A stretch of 64,000 nt of DNA from Candidatus Latescibacterota bacterium (GTDB lineage: Bacteria; JAAXHH01). The notes under the pieces were generated by a model. It was not told the DNA's origin. It saw only the letters and a list, made by a program, of their open reading frames with translations, and ran no database searches. Shown here piece after piece: positions 15,209 to 24,480 of the stretch (position 1 is its first letter; each line of letters begins with the position of its first letter). Made by a program: the position numbers and the translations under genes. The stretch lies in the NCBI GenBank assembly GCA_022822725.1, contig JAJEAN010000007.1:1933045-1997044 (forward strand). Direction: 5' to 3'.

Positions 15209-18200
15209 GACTATATACCAATCTATAAGTTGCTGGGAAAAGGGTGACTTCCCTCTGATCTCGCATGGTACGAAGCTGGGCCCCGGTTATTTCGATCGGA
15301 TAATCCTTAACGTCTGTCAGTATGAGCGCGTATGTTTCAGGATTCTGTTCGATTAGGTTCCAGATTTCTGCTTCGAGTTGCAGAGGCTCTCTTTCCAAGC
15401 AGTGGTCTTTAGGCAAGTAGTACCGCACGAGACTACCGTTCGCGGTCCGATACTCCCATGGAATGCTCATACCATTCGTCCGGCCAATCCAACTACCATT
15501 TTCGTGAACGAAGCGCTGTGCATGCTCCTTCTTAAAGTGAAGTGCTTTTGCAAATCGTTCAATAATAGTTGGCTTTGAAGATTTCTTAGGAACTCGGTTG
15601 TTCGGTTTCGTCGCGTTGATCACGTCGGCCGTCGTCGAATTGTCGCCAACGTTTTGTCCTGTTTCCTCGTGACCAACTCCGGTTCCAAGCAAGTCACCGT
15701 TCATGCTCTCTTCTAATGTCTCGTCAACGGATTCGCCTAGTCTTGCCAACTCTGTTGTTTCGAGATTCCCCAATTTGCCTTCCTTGTTCTCCGCATTTTG
15801 CTTCGTAGGGTTGGTTACAACCGACTGGTTGAAGTTTTCATTGAGATACTCGCGCACGTTTTGCACCGATCGTTCGTAGCTGTAGTCGAGTGCAGCTTGG
15901 ATATCAGGTCGCCCGAAGACTCTTCCAATCTCTGCCGGCACGCGGCGTGCAAGCTTCCCGTGTGACAAAGACTCAACATATAGCGTCTGTCCAAACCAGA
16001 CTACTTCAGCCCGGCGGCCTGTTCCTGCTGGTTTACCGTCTATATAGGGGGTGACTTCAAGCCCTGTCGTTTCAAACCAACGTGTTTGTTCGAGAGAAGC
16101 AGCGAGAGTACGAACTCGGTCCGTCTCTTCCTCAGTCTCGAGCACAACATGAAATAATTCAGCGCCAAGGGTATTGATCCATTCCTTGTCAACTGGATCG
16201 CTGATGGAAAAAAGGCTCTCTTGGATACGTTCCTCGATTTGTGCGGCCAACGGCGTCAGCCGAGCAAATGGAGCACTACTCGTGACTTCACCTTGCAAGC
16301 GCTGCAGGTCAGCGGTTTGTTGTTTGACCCAGGAAAACAGATGTCCCCAAGGAACTAGGAACTGCATGGTGAGCCCATACAATAGTCTATCCACGGGAAC
16401 CCACTCACCTTCGAGATTAAGCCAGTGCTTGCACTCCTCCCAGATTCGCGTTGGATGCCGTTTTAACAACTCACGAACCCGACGTCCGTCTTCTTGTGAA
16501 AGCACTTCTCCGGAAGGCAGTCCCATTAGCCATTTAATGGCCTGTTCTGCAGTCGGACGCTCGGCAATGCCTATCTTGCGCCAGATTGAAAGGTCGCGTA
16601 CCCCTGAACGAATGACCGCAGCGCCGGGTACAGTTTCCTCATCTGAAGAAAGATAAACCCCCGCAATCGACGCCCAATCGTCATCTTGGGTCAGAATCAG
16701 TTTTTCAATCTGAAATGTATTGATGATTTCTTGAACCTCGTCGCTTGAGCAGGTATTCATCATCTTGTCCAGGCGACCGTACCACTTCTCCACCTCATGG
16801 ACTGGAGGTCTGTCAGCTTTCGCCAATGCGCGCAGGCGGTCAAGGAGACGATCCGGACTAGTCGGCTTACATTGTACACCGAGGAGATCGAGCAAGGAGC
16901 GTGTAGTTTCAAGATCTACACTTCCGTGAACGAAGGGCTCGACGTTTAAAAGTGATTCCGTCTCGGGTGTCCTTCGAAGAAGATCTCCCGGTTTACGTGG
17001 GAAACCCCGATCATCGAGAAGACATGGCAATTCTCGCATGCTGAGTATCCATGTAGGCACGAGGGGCTCATTTGAAATCCGCGCTTCTCTTCCGGTGGTG
17101 GCGATTTGATATAGTTCCGCGGTTTTCTCGTGGTTCCAATATACCTCCCCCTCCGCGAACACCCGATCGATGACCTTGACCCATACAAATTCATCCTCTG
17201 TAGCTAGATTCTTCCAGTAATTCCAGTAGGTTTTATCGAAGTCCCAATCTTCAACAAAAAAACTGTTGGTAACGTATCTGTAATTCAGATCGTCTTTTAA
17301 CCCGCGTATCGTTGCGTCTTGCTCAATGCGCTGTTTTCCGTAGACACTGATCCTTCGGGGGATCAATGGGACAAAGGTTTGAAGGCCGGCACGGCCCGAA
17401 TTCACCCACTTAAACCACTCGTCCTGAGTACAAGAACTGAATTCTGTGGTGTATTCAGGATGAAGTAAGTGTGTTTCCCTTTGTTGTTCTGGCAACAACT
17501 CTTCTACCCGGCCATCTCGGTCAAAAAGTATGTCGTTTTTTAAGGGTCTAAGTTTATTGTCTCGAGTGAAATAGCAGAACGCATCACCGACATCCGCTTC
17601 TAGTTTCGCTCCGATTTGCGCAAGCCTAGTACATCGTTGCATGCAAACATCACTTTGAGCGAAGAAGCCAGCAGAAACTTTTCTGAACACCGCGTTTACA
17701 TCACTGGTTTTGTCTAACTCAATCTGAGCCAGAACAGCATAGGCATCCGCTACCCCCTTTTGCATGGTGGAGTCTTGCTGCTCATCAAATGTTCTTCTTT
17801 GCTTTGCGAGAAAACGAGGCCAATTCTGATTCAAGACGATCAGATGGCTTGCCAGGAAATCCCAGTCTTCCTTTGACCGAAGGAGCTTCTCCTCGCCAAG
17901 ACGAACGATACCTCTTGCATCATAGAGTTCGTCCTTACCTTGAACAGGAACGATTCTAATATCGTTGATAGGTGGATAGTATTGGTTATTGGTGCTTGTA
18001 TAACGGTATCCTGTGTATTCTGGGGCAATGTATATCCATAGATTCAGCAGTTGACGCCAAGTCTTTGGCCTCGGAATCTGTTTCCACCGAAGGATATCGA
18101 GGAAATCCTGCTTACATATTTCATCGACTAAGCCCCAATTCGTCAGCTTTCTGCCATCAGCGGGTGTAATGTGCTGATTCAAGGCAGGGCGGGCATCCTC

Positions 18201-19421
18201 GTCCAGAAGTGCGACCGCTTGGTCCGGCTCCCAGACATCGAGTATGGGTCGTGGGATGATTATGCTTTGTTTCTTAAGAACTAATTGGCCCTTTTCAGTC
18301 AGAAGTACTGCTTGTCCCCTTATCACTGCTTCGAACGCTTCCTCCGTGATCGTTCCACTCACGCCTTCTATCGAGTTATTTTCCCGATCGAGGTCCGGGA
18401 ACAGCGCGTACGCCCGCGCACGTGCGGAAACAGGAGCTTCCGACTGGCTTAGCCATTTAAGAAAGGCGTTTGCAGCCAACTCACCTGCGCGTTTGAGTAG
18501 CCACCGGTTGGTCGGTGAAGTCTCTGGATCTTTGATTTTGAGGCGTGCGGGATCCTGAATAAACGGTGCGTTGCACGCGAAGGGCAGATCGGTCAACACA
18601 CCAGTCGGCAGCACAACGTACAACCGTCCTTCTATCCCCAAAACAATCTCGATGCTGCAAGGTGGAAACTCGGACTCCTCTTCAGTCGTGAGCATGCGCT
18701 CATTCCTGATTTCTGTCAGTGCTTCCTCCGGAAACGGAGCGGCCTCGGACCGAATTAGCAAGTACGGCTCATCATCGTTTTTGTGGTGAACTACCCATTC
18801 GCTTTGCGGAATCGGCCCTGGCCCTTGTCTGTCCCATTGAACCACGCAGTCGTCGATTTGCATACTGCGTATGTTCCTGAAAAACAGAAGGGATACAGGG
18901 CTTTTTAGCCATTCTTGAAGACTCTTTTCGACTTCCTGCTGCCTGTGCATATCACATATCGGCACTCGAATACGTGTTCGACCGTGAGTTTCACAGTATT
19001 CGTGAAGCCAGTGTGGCTCAGTAAAACGATTACGTTGAAAGCAAACACTAAGTGAAGGAGTGAAAAGATCTACACGATCTCCGAGACTGAACGTACTCTT
19101 GAAACCGACACCTCGAAAGCCGATGGTATGAAGAGATCTTTTGTTCGAATAGCCGAACCGACATAATGATTTAAAGTGTTCTTCTATGAAATCTTGTCCG
19201 TTATGCTCGAAAAAAAACATCCGATTCTCTACTCGCACTGACACCTCGGTTGCACCCGCGTCGTCCGCGTTCTGGAGTAGTTCCGATAGAACATTCCTGG
19301 GACTTTGTACTTGTTTAAATAACTGGTGCCACGGACCCGCCAGATCGGGATCTTGCTCCAACTGATCCCAACGCTGACTGGCACTGTCACGTATTTCGTT
19401 GAAAAAAACAGGAGGGTTCAA
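15192..19421 (-). CDS. Sacsin-like GHKL (Hsp90-type) ATPase
   Basis: A 1409-residue protein with a GHKL/Hsp90-type ATP-binding fold at its N-terminus, as in sacsin. The N box is SELLQNADDAGATEV (46-60), the G1-like loop EHNGQDF (72-78), and the G2 motif GFRGVGFKS (101-109). The long remainder has no motif I can name. A polar linker near residue 1240 (THR/ASN-rich, KPNNRVPKKSSKP) leads to a C-terminal domain of about 130 residues. The ATG overlaps the stop of the helicase gene (4 bp), and its 3' end overlaps the methyltransferase start, so it is embedded in the operon. A chaperone-like ATP-driven conformational switch is plausible. Its defence role is inferred from position only. Confidence 0.82.
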   Translation of the reverse strand: MNPPVFFNEIRDSASQRWDQLEQDPDLAGPWHQLFKQVQSPRNVLSELLQNADDAGATEVSVRVENRMFFFEHNGQDFIEEHFKSLCRFGYSNKRSLHTIGFRGVGFKSTFSLGDRVDLFTPSLSVCFQRNRFTEPHWLHEYCETHGRTRIRVPICDMHRQQEVEKSLQEWLKSPVSLLFFRNIRSMQIDDCVVQWDRQGPGPIPQSEWVVHHKNDDEPYLLIRSEAAPFPEEALTEIRNERMLTTEEESEFPPCSIEIVLGIEGRLYVVLPTGVLTDLPFACNAPFIQDPARLKIKDPETSPTNRWLLKRAGELAANAFLKWLSQSEAPVSARARAYALFPDLDRENNSIEGVSGTITEEAFEAVIRGQAVLLTEKGQLVLKKQSIIIPRPILDVWEPDQAVALLDEDARPALNQHITPADGRKLTNWGLVDEICKQDFLDILRWKQIPRPKTWRQLLNLWIYIAPEYTGYRYTSTNNQYYPPINDIRIVPVQGKDELYDARGIVRLGEEKLLRSKEDWDFLASHLIVLNQNWPRFLAKQRRTFDEQQDSTMQKGVADAYAVLAQIELDKTSDVNAVFRKVSAGFFAQSDVCMQRCTRLAQIGAKLEADVGDAFCYFTRDNKLRPLKNDILFDRDGRVEELLPEQQRETHLLHPEYTTEFSSCTQDEWFKWVNSGRAGLQTFVPLIPRRISVYGKQRIEQDATIRGLKDDLNYRYVTNSFFVEDWDFDKTYWNYWKNLATEDEFVWVKVIDRVFAEGEVYWNHEKTAELYQIATTGREARISNEPLVPTWILSMRELPCLLDDRGFPRKPGDLLRRTPETESLLNVEPFVHGSVDLETTRSLLDLLGVQCKPTSPDRLLDRLRALAKADRPPVHEVEKWYGRLDKMMNTCSSDEVQEIINTFQIEKLILTQDDDWASIAGVYLSSDEETVPGAAVIRSGVRDLSIWRKIGIAERPTAEQAIKWLMGLPSGEVLSQEDGRRVRELLKRHPTRIWEECKHWLNLEGEWVPVDRLLYGLTMQFLVPWGHLFSWVKQQTADLQRLQGEVTSSAPFARLTPLAAQIEERIQESLFSISDPVDKEWINTLGAELFHVVLETEEETDRVRTLAASLEQTRWFETTGLEVTPYIDGKPAGTGRRAEVVWFGQTLYVESLSHGKLARRVPAEIGRVFGRPDIQAALDYSYERSVQNVREYLNENFNQSVVTNPTKQNAENKEGKLGNLETTELARLGESVDETLEESMNGDLLGTGVGHEETGQNVGDNSTTADVINATKPNNRVPKKSSKPTIIERFAKALHFKKEHAQRFVHENGSWIGRTNGMSIPWEYRTANGSLVRYYLPKDHCLEREPLQLEAEIWNLIEQNPETYALILTDVKDYPIEITGAQLRTMRDQREVTLFPATYRLVYSHDHHA

Positions 19422-22400
19422 TTTGCGGGCTCTCCACGCGCGAGCAATTCTCCAAAATGATAGTTGACGCTTGTCACTCCGAAATCCGGTTCTCGTTTAA
19501 AGGGCTCACGTACGTAATGAACCTCATGGGCACCACTTTCCTTGAACTCCACGATAGCGAGAATGTAGTCGTCCGGTTTATTGAGCGAACAAAGGATTTC
19601 GTTACGCGTCACTGTAATCGTTGATGCGCCGCTGACACGACCCTTCACTTCTATAAATCGAAGCTTGCCGCTTTCCGGCACGATACTTTCGATGTCGTAT
19701 CCCAGCTTCTCGAGTTCACGATCCGTTGGTTTAAATCCAAGACTCCGCTCGACCTCCATGATGATTTTACGTGCCCGTGCAGCAGATTCCTGGGTATCGA
19801 CGGCTGTGTTTGTGCCCTTTGAAATACTTCCGCCCATCTCATCAATGAGACCCTTTGGCACAACCAGCAATCCTCCCAGCACAACAGGAGGTAGCGGGGA
19901 GATCTGGGCTTCGAGTTTGAGTTCCTCCAGACGTTTCTTTAGGCGCGCTTGCAGTAGATCTGCCCGTTTGCGGGCCTCACCCGAATTAAGATGGGCGGCG
20001 GTCTTGCCCGCTTGCTCCTGTAGTTTGAGCTGTTCGGCTCGATGATCCCAGTAGGTAATCTCTTTTGTGAGACGGTCCTTTACTGCGGCTTCCGTTTTTG
20101 AGATAAGGGTAAGCTTCGAGTCTCGAATCTCATTCAAATGCTCAGGGACCACCTTAGCAACTGCGTAGTCTTGCACCTTCTTTTCCAATTCCCGGTCTAT
20201 CCATGCGCACTCAGGCCGGTCCAGTACAGATTCCAATCCGGGGTCGTCTTCGGTGAGCGGCCGGAAATCGAGATAAGGCGCGTGATGGAGGGGCCGCGCC
20301 ACGCCTTCAGCATCGAGTTCGACGTAGAGCATGCGTTTGGAGACGACCCTTCGGCCTCCTGAGCGCGTTTGACTCGCATCCTGGATCGCATGCTCGAGAT
20401 AGAAGAGTACACGGGGCTTATTGCCCGAATCACGGTCGTCGACTAATACCGTACCGCGTTTCAGAAGATCACGATTGCGTTCCAACGTCAGGTCGATCAC
20501 CGCATCGAGTAAAGGGTGCCCCGGACATATAAAGGCTGCTAGTGGCTGGCCCTGGGGTGCGACCAGTGACTTCTCAAAAACAATGCGCTCATAGCGAGGA
20601 AGAACCGGTTCTCTGATGCCAATCAGTCGGTCCCGGTTTCGTACAGGTGCAGGAACGTAGGTGATCTCAAATCGACGAGTCTCTCGCTGTCTGGTTGATC
20701 CGCCCAGTCGTTTAAACGACTCGTGAAAGAACGATTCGACGTAATGAGGTTGCAGACGACGTGCTTCTGCCCGTTCCATCTCTTCGCGTATACGGTGAAC
20801 GCGGCTCGCATCCATTGCGTCGTGCACAAGGGCGCGCTCTTCCAGTAGGTCCTGAAGCCGGCCACGGTCAAGGGCATGATCGACCGCTGTAGTCAGGCGG
20901 GCTCGGACCTCTGGTTGCTCGCCGTACCGTATCGCTTCTACCAATAGATCGCGAAGAGGCCGTCCCTCGAACTGGAGTTTGCCAAGCACGTCGAACACTT
21001 GTCCGCCGAGGGCCTGACGCGCTTGCTCCAGCTTCTCGAGGAGTTTTCTATAGACGTCGCCCTCGCGCGTTTCTTCCGCTACCAGATTCCAGAGATGACA
21101 AACTTCGGTCTGGCCGATGCGATGAATCCGACCGAAGCGCTGCTCCAGTCGGTTGGGGTTCCAAGGTAGATCATAGTTTACCATCAGATGCGCGCGTTGC
21201 AGGTTAATGCCTTCACCTGCCGCATCCGTGGCAAGAAGCACTTGTACATCGGGATCGTGCCGGAAAGCTTCCTGGACTTTGAGTCGGTCCTCCCGTCCCA
21301 CACCCCCATGGATAAGAACGACGGATTCCTCGCGTCCGAGCAATGTTGTGATTCGACTGTGTAGATAGCGCAGCGTATCGCGATGTTCGGTAAAAACAAC
21401 CAGCTTTTGACTCGAAGACGAGATTGGTTGAGGAATCTCCCCGGACCCGTACGGCACGTCCGGTTCGGCGATTCGTCCAGCGAGTCCGCCCTCCGTGAAA
21501 ACCTCACCGAGAAGGTTTGCAAGCTCCCGCCATTTGGTGTCGGTACCGCTCTGCTGTACACTCAGTGCAAGTCTTTCCAGATTCTTTAACGTCTTGATCT
21601 CGGCCTTCAGTTCGTCAATTGAACGCGCTGCTGTCGCACGATCGAGAACTTCCTCCTCGGCCGCTTCGACTTCATCGTCGGGTGCCTCGTCGAGGTCCTC
21701 AACGTCTTCAGTGTCAAGTTCAGGTCCGGCTACTTCAAATACGAAGTTGGCCTCGCTACTACGCTGCAGTATTTCCAACTCCCGCAAACGACTTTCCAGT
21801 CGTTCACGACGACGACGTAAAGACTGGTGAATTGCCTCTGGTGAAGATGCCAAACGACGTTGTAATATCGTCAAAGCGAACCCGACCGTGCCGGCTCGTT
21901 TGTCGTTGTTGAGCGCCTCAGCACGGTTGAACTCCTCCCGCACGTACTCGGTTACAGCTCGGTACAAATGAGCTTCAGCCACCGAGAGTTTGTAGGGGAC
22001 AGTGTACGCGACACGCTCAGGGAATAGTGGTGTTCCGTCGAACTTGAGTAGATTCTCCTTCACCATGCGTCGCATCAGGTCAGATACATCGGCGACATGC
22101 ACGCCATCGCGAAAGCGTCCTTCAAAACGGTCGCCATCGATGAGTGCCATAAAGAGTTGAAAGTCTTCTTCTTTCCCGTTGTGCGGTGTGGCTGTCATCA
22201 ACAGAAAATGTCGGGTGAGGCGTGATAATAGTTGCCCTAATTGGTACCGCTTGGTGTACTTGATCTCTCGGCCGTAGAACGAGGCCGACATCTTGTGCGC
22301 CTCGTCGCAAACGACCAGGTCCCATCGGCAGTCCGGCGCTTGCAGCTTCTGCTGGACGTCCTCGTTGCGCGAGAGTTTATCCAACCGCGCTATGACGAGG

Positions 22401-22996
22401 TTGGCTTCGATGAACCAGTTGCCCGAACGTGCCGCTTCAAGTTTATCGTTTGTCAGGATTTCGAAGGGTAGATGGAACCGGCGATAGAGCTCATCTTGCC
22501 ATTGCTCTGCCAGACTGCCAGGGCACACGACAAGACACCGTTGAATGTCGCCGCGGGCGATCAACTCCTTAATAAGAAGCCCTGCCATGATGGTCTTGCC
22601 GGCGCCTGGATCATCGGCGAGCAAGAAACGAAGCGGTTGCCTCGGCAACATGGACTCGTAGACCGCAGTAATCTGATGTGGCAGCGGCTCGACAACCGAG
22701 GTATGTACGGCGAGAACCGGATCAAACAGGTGGGCAAGACGGATGCGGTGAGCCTCTGAGACCAGGCGGAACAGAGCACCGTCGCCATCGAAGCTCCAAG
22801 GCCGACCAACTTCTACGACCTCGAGTCGTTGTTCGTCGTCACGGTACAGTAACTCGTTGGCGACCTCACCAGTCGGCGTCTTGTAGGTCAACTCGAGCGC
22901 TTCAGTGCCAAACCATTGCACACTGACAACTGTGACGAGACTTTCGGGCAATACGCCACGTATAGTGGTGTTGGCCTGGAGGTCTTCCAGTGTCAT
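19418..22996 (-). CDS. SNF2-family helicase with C-terminal DUF3883 domain
   Basis: A 1192-residue SF2/SNF2 ATPase. Walker A is DDPGAGKT (about 128-135), motif II DEAH (230-233), motif III LLMTATPHNG, and the C-terminal helicase motifs are LLATDAAGEGINL and QRFGRIHRIGQ. The last 130 residues match DUF3883/NOV_C, with GYDIES and RFIEVKGR (EVK at about 1116-1118). That is an arrangement like the D...ExK core of restriction-endonuclease-fold nucleases. It is first in the five-gene operon and overlaps the sacsin-like gene by four bases. It resembles the DrmD-type helicase of DISARM and helicases next to DUF499/DUF1156 genes. It probably translocates on DNA and may also cut it. Confidence 0.9.
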   Translation of the reverse strand: MTLEDLQANTTIRGVLPESLVTVVSVQWFGTEALELTYKTPTGEVANELLYRDDEQRLEVVEVGRPWSFDGDGALFRLVSEAHRIRLAHLFDPVLAVHTSVVEPLPHQITAVYESMLPRQPLRFLLADDPGAGKTIMAGLLIKELIARGDIQRCLVVCPGSLAEQWQDELYRRFHLPFEILTNDKLEAARSGNWFIEANLVIARLDKLSRNEDVQQKLQAPDCRWDLVVCDEAHKMSASFYGREIKYTKRYQLGQLLSRLTRHFLLMTATPHNGKEEDFQLFMALIDGDRFEGRFRDGVHVADVSDLMRRMVKENLLKFDGTPLFPERVAYTVPYKLSVAEAHLYRAVTEYVREEFNRAEALNNDKRAGTVGFALTILQRRLASSPEAIHQSLRRRRERLESRLRELEILQRSSEANFVFEVAGPELDTEDVEDLDEAPDDEVEAAEEEVLDRATAARSIDELKAEIKTLKNLERLALSVQQSGTDTKWRELANLLGEVFTEGGLAGRIAEPDVPYGSGEIPQPISSSSQKLVVFTEHRDTLRYLHSRITTLLGREESVVLIHGGVGREDRLKVQEAFRHDPDVQVLLATDAAGEGINLQRAHLMVNYDLPWNPNRLEQRFGRIHRIGQTEVCHLWNLVAEETREGDVYRKLLEKLEQARQALGGQVFDVLGKLQFEGRPLRDLLVEAIRYGEQPEVRARLTTAVDHALDRGRLQDLLEERALVHDAMDASRVHRIREEMERAEARRLQPHYVESFFHESFKRLGGSTRQRETRRFEITYVPAPVRNRDRLIGIREPVLPRYERIVFEKSLVAPQGQPLAAFICPGHPLLDAVIDLTLERNRDLLKRGTVLVDDRDSGNKPRVLFYLEHAIQDASQTRSGGRRVVSKRMLYVELDAEGVARPLHHAPYLDFRPLTEDDPGLESVLDRPECAWIDRELEKKVQDYAVAKVVPEHLNEIRDSKLTLISKTEAAVKDRLTKEITYWDHRAEQLKLQEQAGKTAAHLNSGEARKRADLLQARLKKRLEELKLEAQISPLPPVVLGGLLVVPKGLIDEMGGSISKGTNTAVDTQESAARARKIIMEVERSLGFKPTDRELEKLGYDIESIVPESGKLRFIEVKGRVSGASTITVTRNEILCSLNKPDDYILAIVEFKESGAHEVHYVREPFKREPDFGVTSVNYHFGELLARGEPAN

Positions 22997-23018
22997 GTTC
23001 GGCTTTCATTCTTCTGAT

Positions 23019-23048
23019 TTAATACGAGAACCCGATGTGTCCTGTAAA
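23019..23048 (-). promoter_or_regulatory. Candidate promoter of the defence operon
   Basis: On the minus strand TTTACA (23048-23043) and TATTAA (23024-23019) are 18 bases apart and lie just upstream of the helicase ATG at 22996. The match to sigma-70-type hexamers is moderate. No operator palindrome was seen next to it. Confidence 0.35.
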
Positions 23049-23159
23049 TATCCAACTATCAGAGACCCTTTGCTTTCATTGGTCTCCAACTGTACTGCAC
23101 CCTTGAACGGGACACAGAGTTAAGCTTCCTTCCGAACGAGGAAGCACCTCTTGTCCTAG

Positions 23160-23322
23160 TATCGCCGTCATTTCACCCACGAGTTCAAACTCCAGGTTCT
23201 CCAGAAAGCAGATGCGGGTAAGACGATCAGTCAGTTAGCCCGTGAGCATCATGTCCATCTCACGCTGATCAACAAGCGGCAGCAGCTTCGACGGCAGGAT
23301 GATCGCGCCGCAGTCCCTTTTT
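23160..23322 (+). pseudogene. IS3/IS911-type OrfA transposase fragment (HTH_Tnp_1 relic)
   Basis: Right after a TAG stop, the plus strand reads RRHFTHEFKLQVLQKADAGK, then TISQLAREHHVH. This is the characteristic N-terminal helix-turn-helix of IS3-family OrfA transposases. Similarity fades after about 45 residues and the frame then runs into unrelated sequence. There is no start codon, no OrfB and no visible terminal inverted repeats, so only a stump of an insertion sequence remains. It lies between the defence operon and the MBL genes, marking past mobile-element activity. Confidence 0.6.
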
Positions 23323-23394
23323 GGGGGCGCACTACTTCTCTCTATATTGGTACTGAAATCCAGTTTAAGTATACCGGTTTAATTTAACTCTACA

Positions 23395-24471
23395 TTAGGC
23401 TTCTTCTTGTTCATCGGGATATGGAAGGGGCGTGGCTGCTATCCAACCTTCTCGTTCGGGTGAGTTTATACCTGTACTTATGCCTCCGCCTTCTGTTGAA
23501 ACAACTTTCGCTCCTCGGTGTATACAGGCTCGAACAACCGCTTTCCTTGGATGATCCTCGTCTTCCTTGGACGCACTAATTATCGCAGTGCATTTTTCAG
23601 TTCCTTCTTCAGGTTTCGCTGAAAGTCGTTCACCCAGCAATCTGTCAAGTATTTCCGTTGATACATTGCGTCGTGATCCATGGTGCGGGACTTGAAACCG
23701 ATCTATACCCGGTAGGGTCAGTCCTACTGATGGAGCATAGTCCAGAGCCTCGTTAAGCGAACCTCGTCCCGCATCCGCAGTCAGTAACACCTTTTTCTCA
23801 CACAAATTAGCATACTGTATCACACTCATCTCATTCTCAGAGCTAGTTTCCTCCGATGAAAATGTCTCTTCACCCCATGCGGACCTCATAAAAGACACAA
23901 AACTCTTAACCAAAGCACGTCCTTGTCCTAACAATGACAGAGCTGCTGCTTCTGGAGTTTTATCGGACTCAACAACAAGATTTAGGTATCTTTCTTTTGA
24001 GGGTGCGAGGACAGTGAACTCACCAATATTTACTCCCTGAAAGGGTTCCAATATAGGTATCTCCTGGGCCTCGGCGATCTCTTCAAGTTCTGCAATATTC
24101 GGGTATATCTCCTTAAGTCTACGAACCAAGTTCTCCACGTTTGAAAAACGAGCAAATCGATCAATTAACTCATCTGCATATAGCCATGGTCGTAACATCC
24201 ACAACTCTGAAACACTAAATGCTTCGAGAACCTTACGCAGTCCGCCCGTATGATCGCCATCGGAATGACTGGCAATTACAGCATCAATAGTGTTAGGGTC
24301 ATCATAATACTTCTTGATGTGCTGAATAACAATGTCACCAGAATCTTGAAAACCGCCATCGGTGACATGGACTCTATTGATACCACCTATGGAATAACGA
24401 AGTGTTATTGCATCCCCGCTTTTGCTCGACCCTACGTCGAGGAAATCAATCTCGAAAAAGTCGTCAGACAT
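23395..24471 (-). CDS. ComEC/Rec2-like metallo-beta-lactamase fold hydrolase
   Basis: A 358-residue MBL-fold protein of the type found as the C-terminal domain of ComEC or as stand-alone hydrolases. The metal motif is HSDGDHTGGL (about residue 65), with a later Asp in LLTADAGRGS and the PHHGS motif typical of ComEC-like members. ComEC-type MBL proteins cleave nucleic acid or other phosphodiesters, but stand-alone versions are largely untested. It follows a four-helix membrane protein by nine bases and is probably cotranscribed with it. Location next to a defence operon makes a nuclease role worth considering. Confidence 0.78.
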   Translation of the reverse strand: MSDDFFEIDFLDVGSSKSGDAITLRYSIGGINRVHVTDGGFQDSGDIVIQHIKKYYDDPNTIDAVIASHSDGDHTGGLRKVLEAFSVSELWMLRPWLYADELIDRFARFSNVENLVRRLKEIYPNIAELEEIAEAQEIPILEPFQGVNIGEFTVLAPSKERYLNLVVESDKTPEAAALSLLGQGRALVKSFVSFMRSAWGEETFSSEETSSENEMSVIQYANLCEKKVLLTADAGRGSLNEALDYAPSVGLTLPGIDRFQVPHHGSRRNVSTEILDRLLGERLSAKPEEGTEKCTAIISASKEDEDHPRKAVVRACIHRGAKVVSTEGGGISTGINSPEREGWIAATPLPYPDEQEEA

Positions 24472-24480
24472 ATGCTTCTC

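Larger units (their letters stand above)
22997..23394. other. Intergenic region with defence-operon promoter and transposase relic
   Basis: This 398-bp gap separates two minus-strand units. Its left part holds the candidate promoter of the helicase gene, its middle holds the OrfA fragment, and its right part is A+T-rich with no recognisable content. Confidence 0.5.

Noticed and set aside
6782-22996. Direct assignment of the operon to DISARM
   Set aside because: The helicase resembles DrmD, but no DUF1998 (drmB), drmA helicase or phospholipase D (drmC) gene is present; at most it is a related system.
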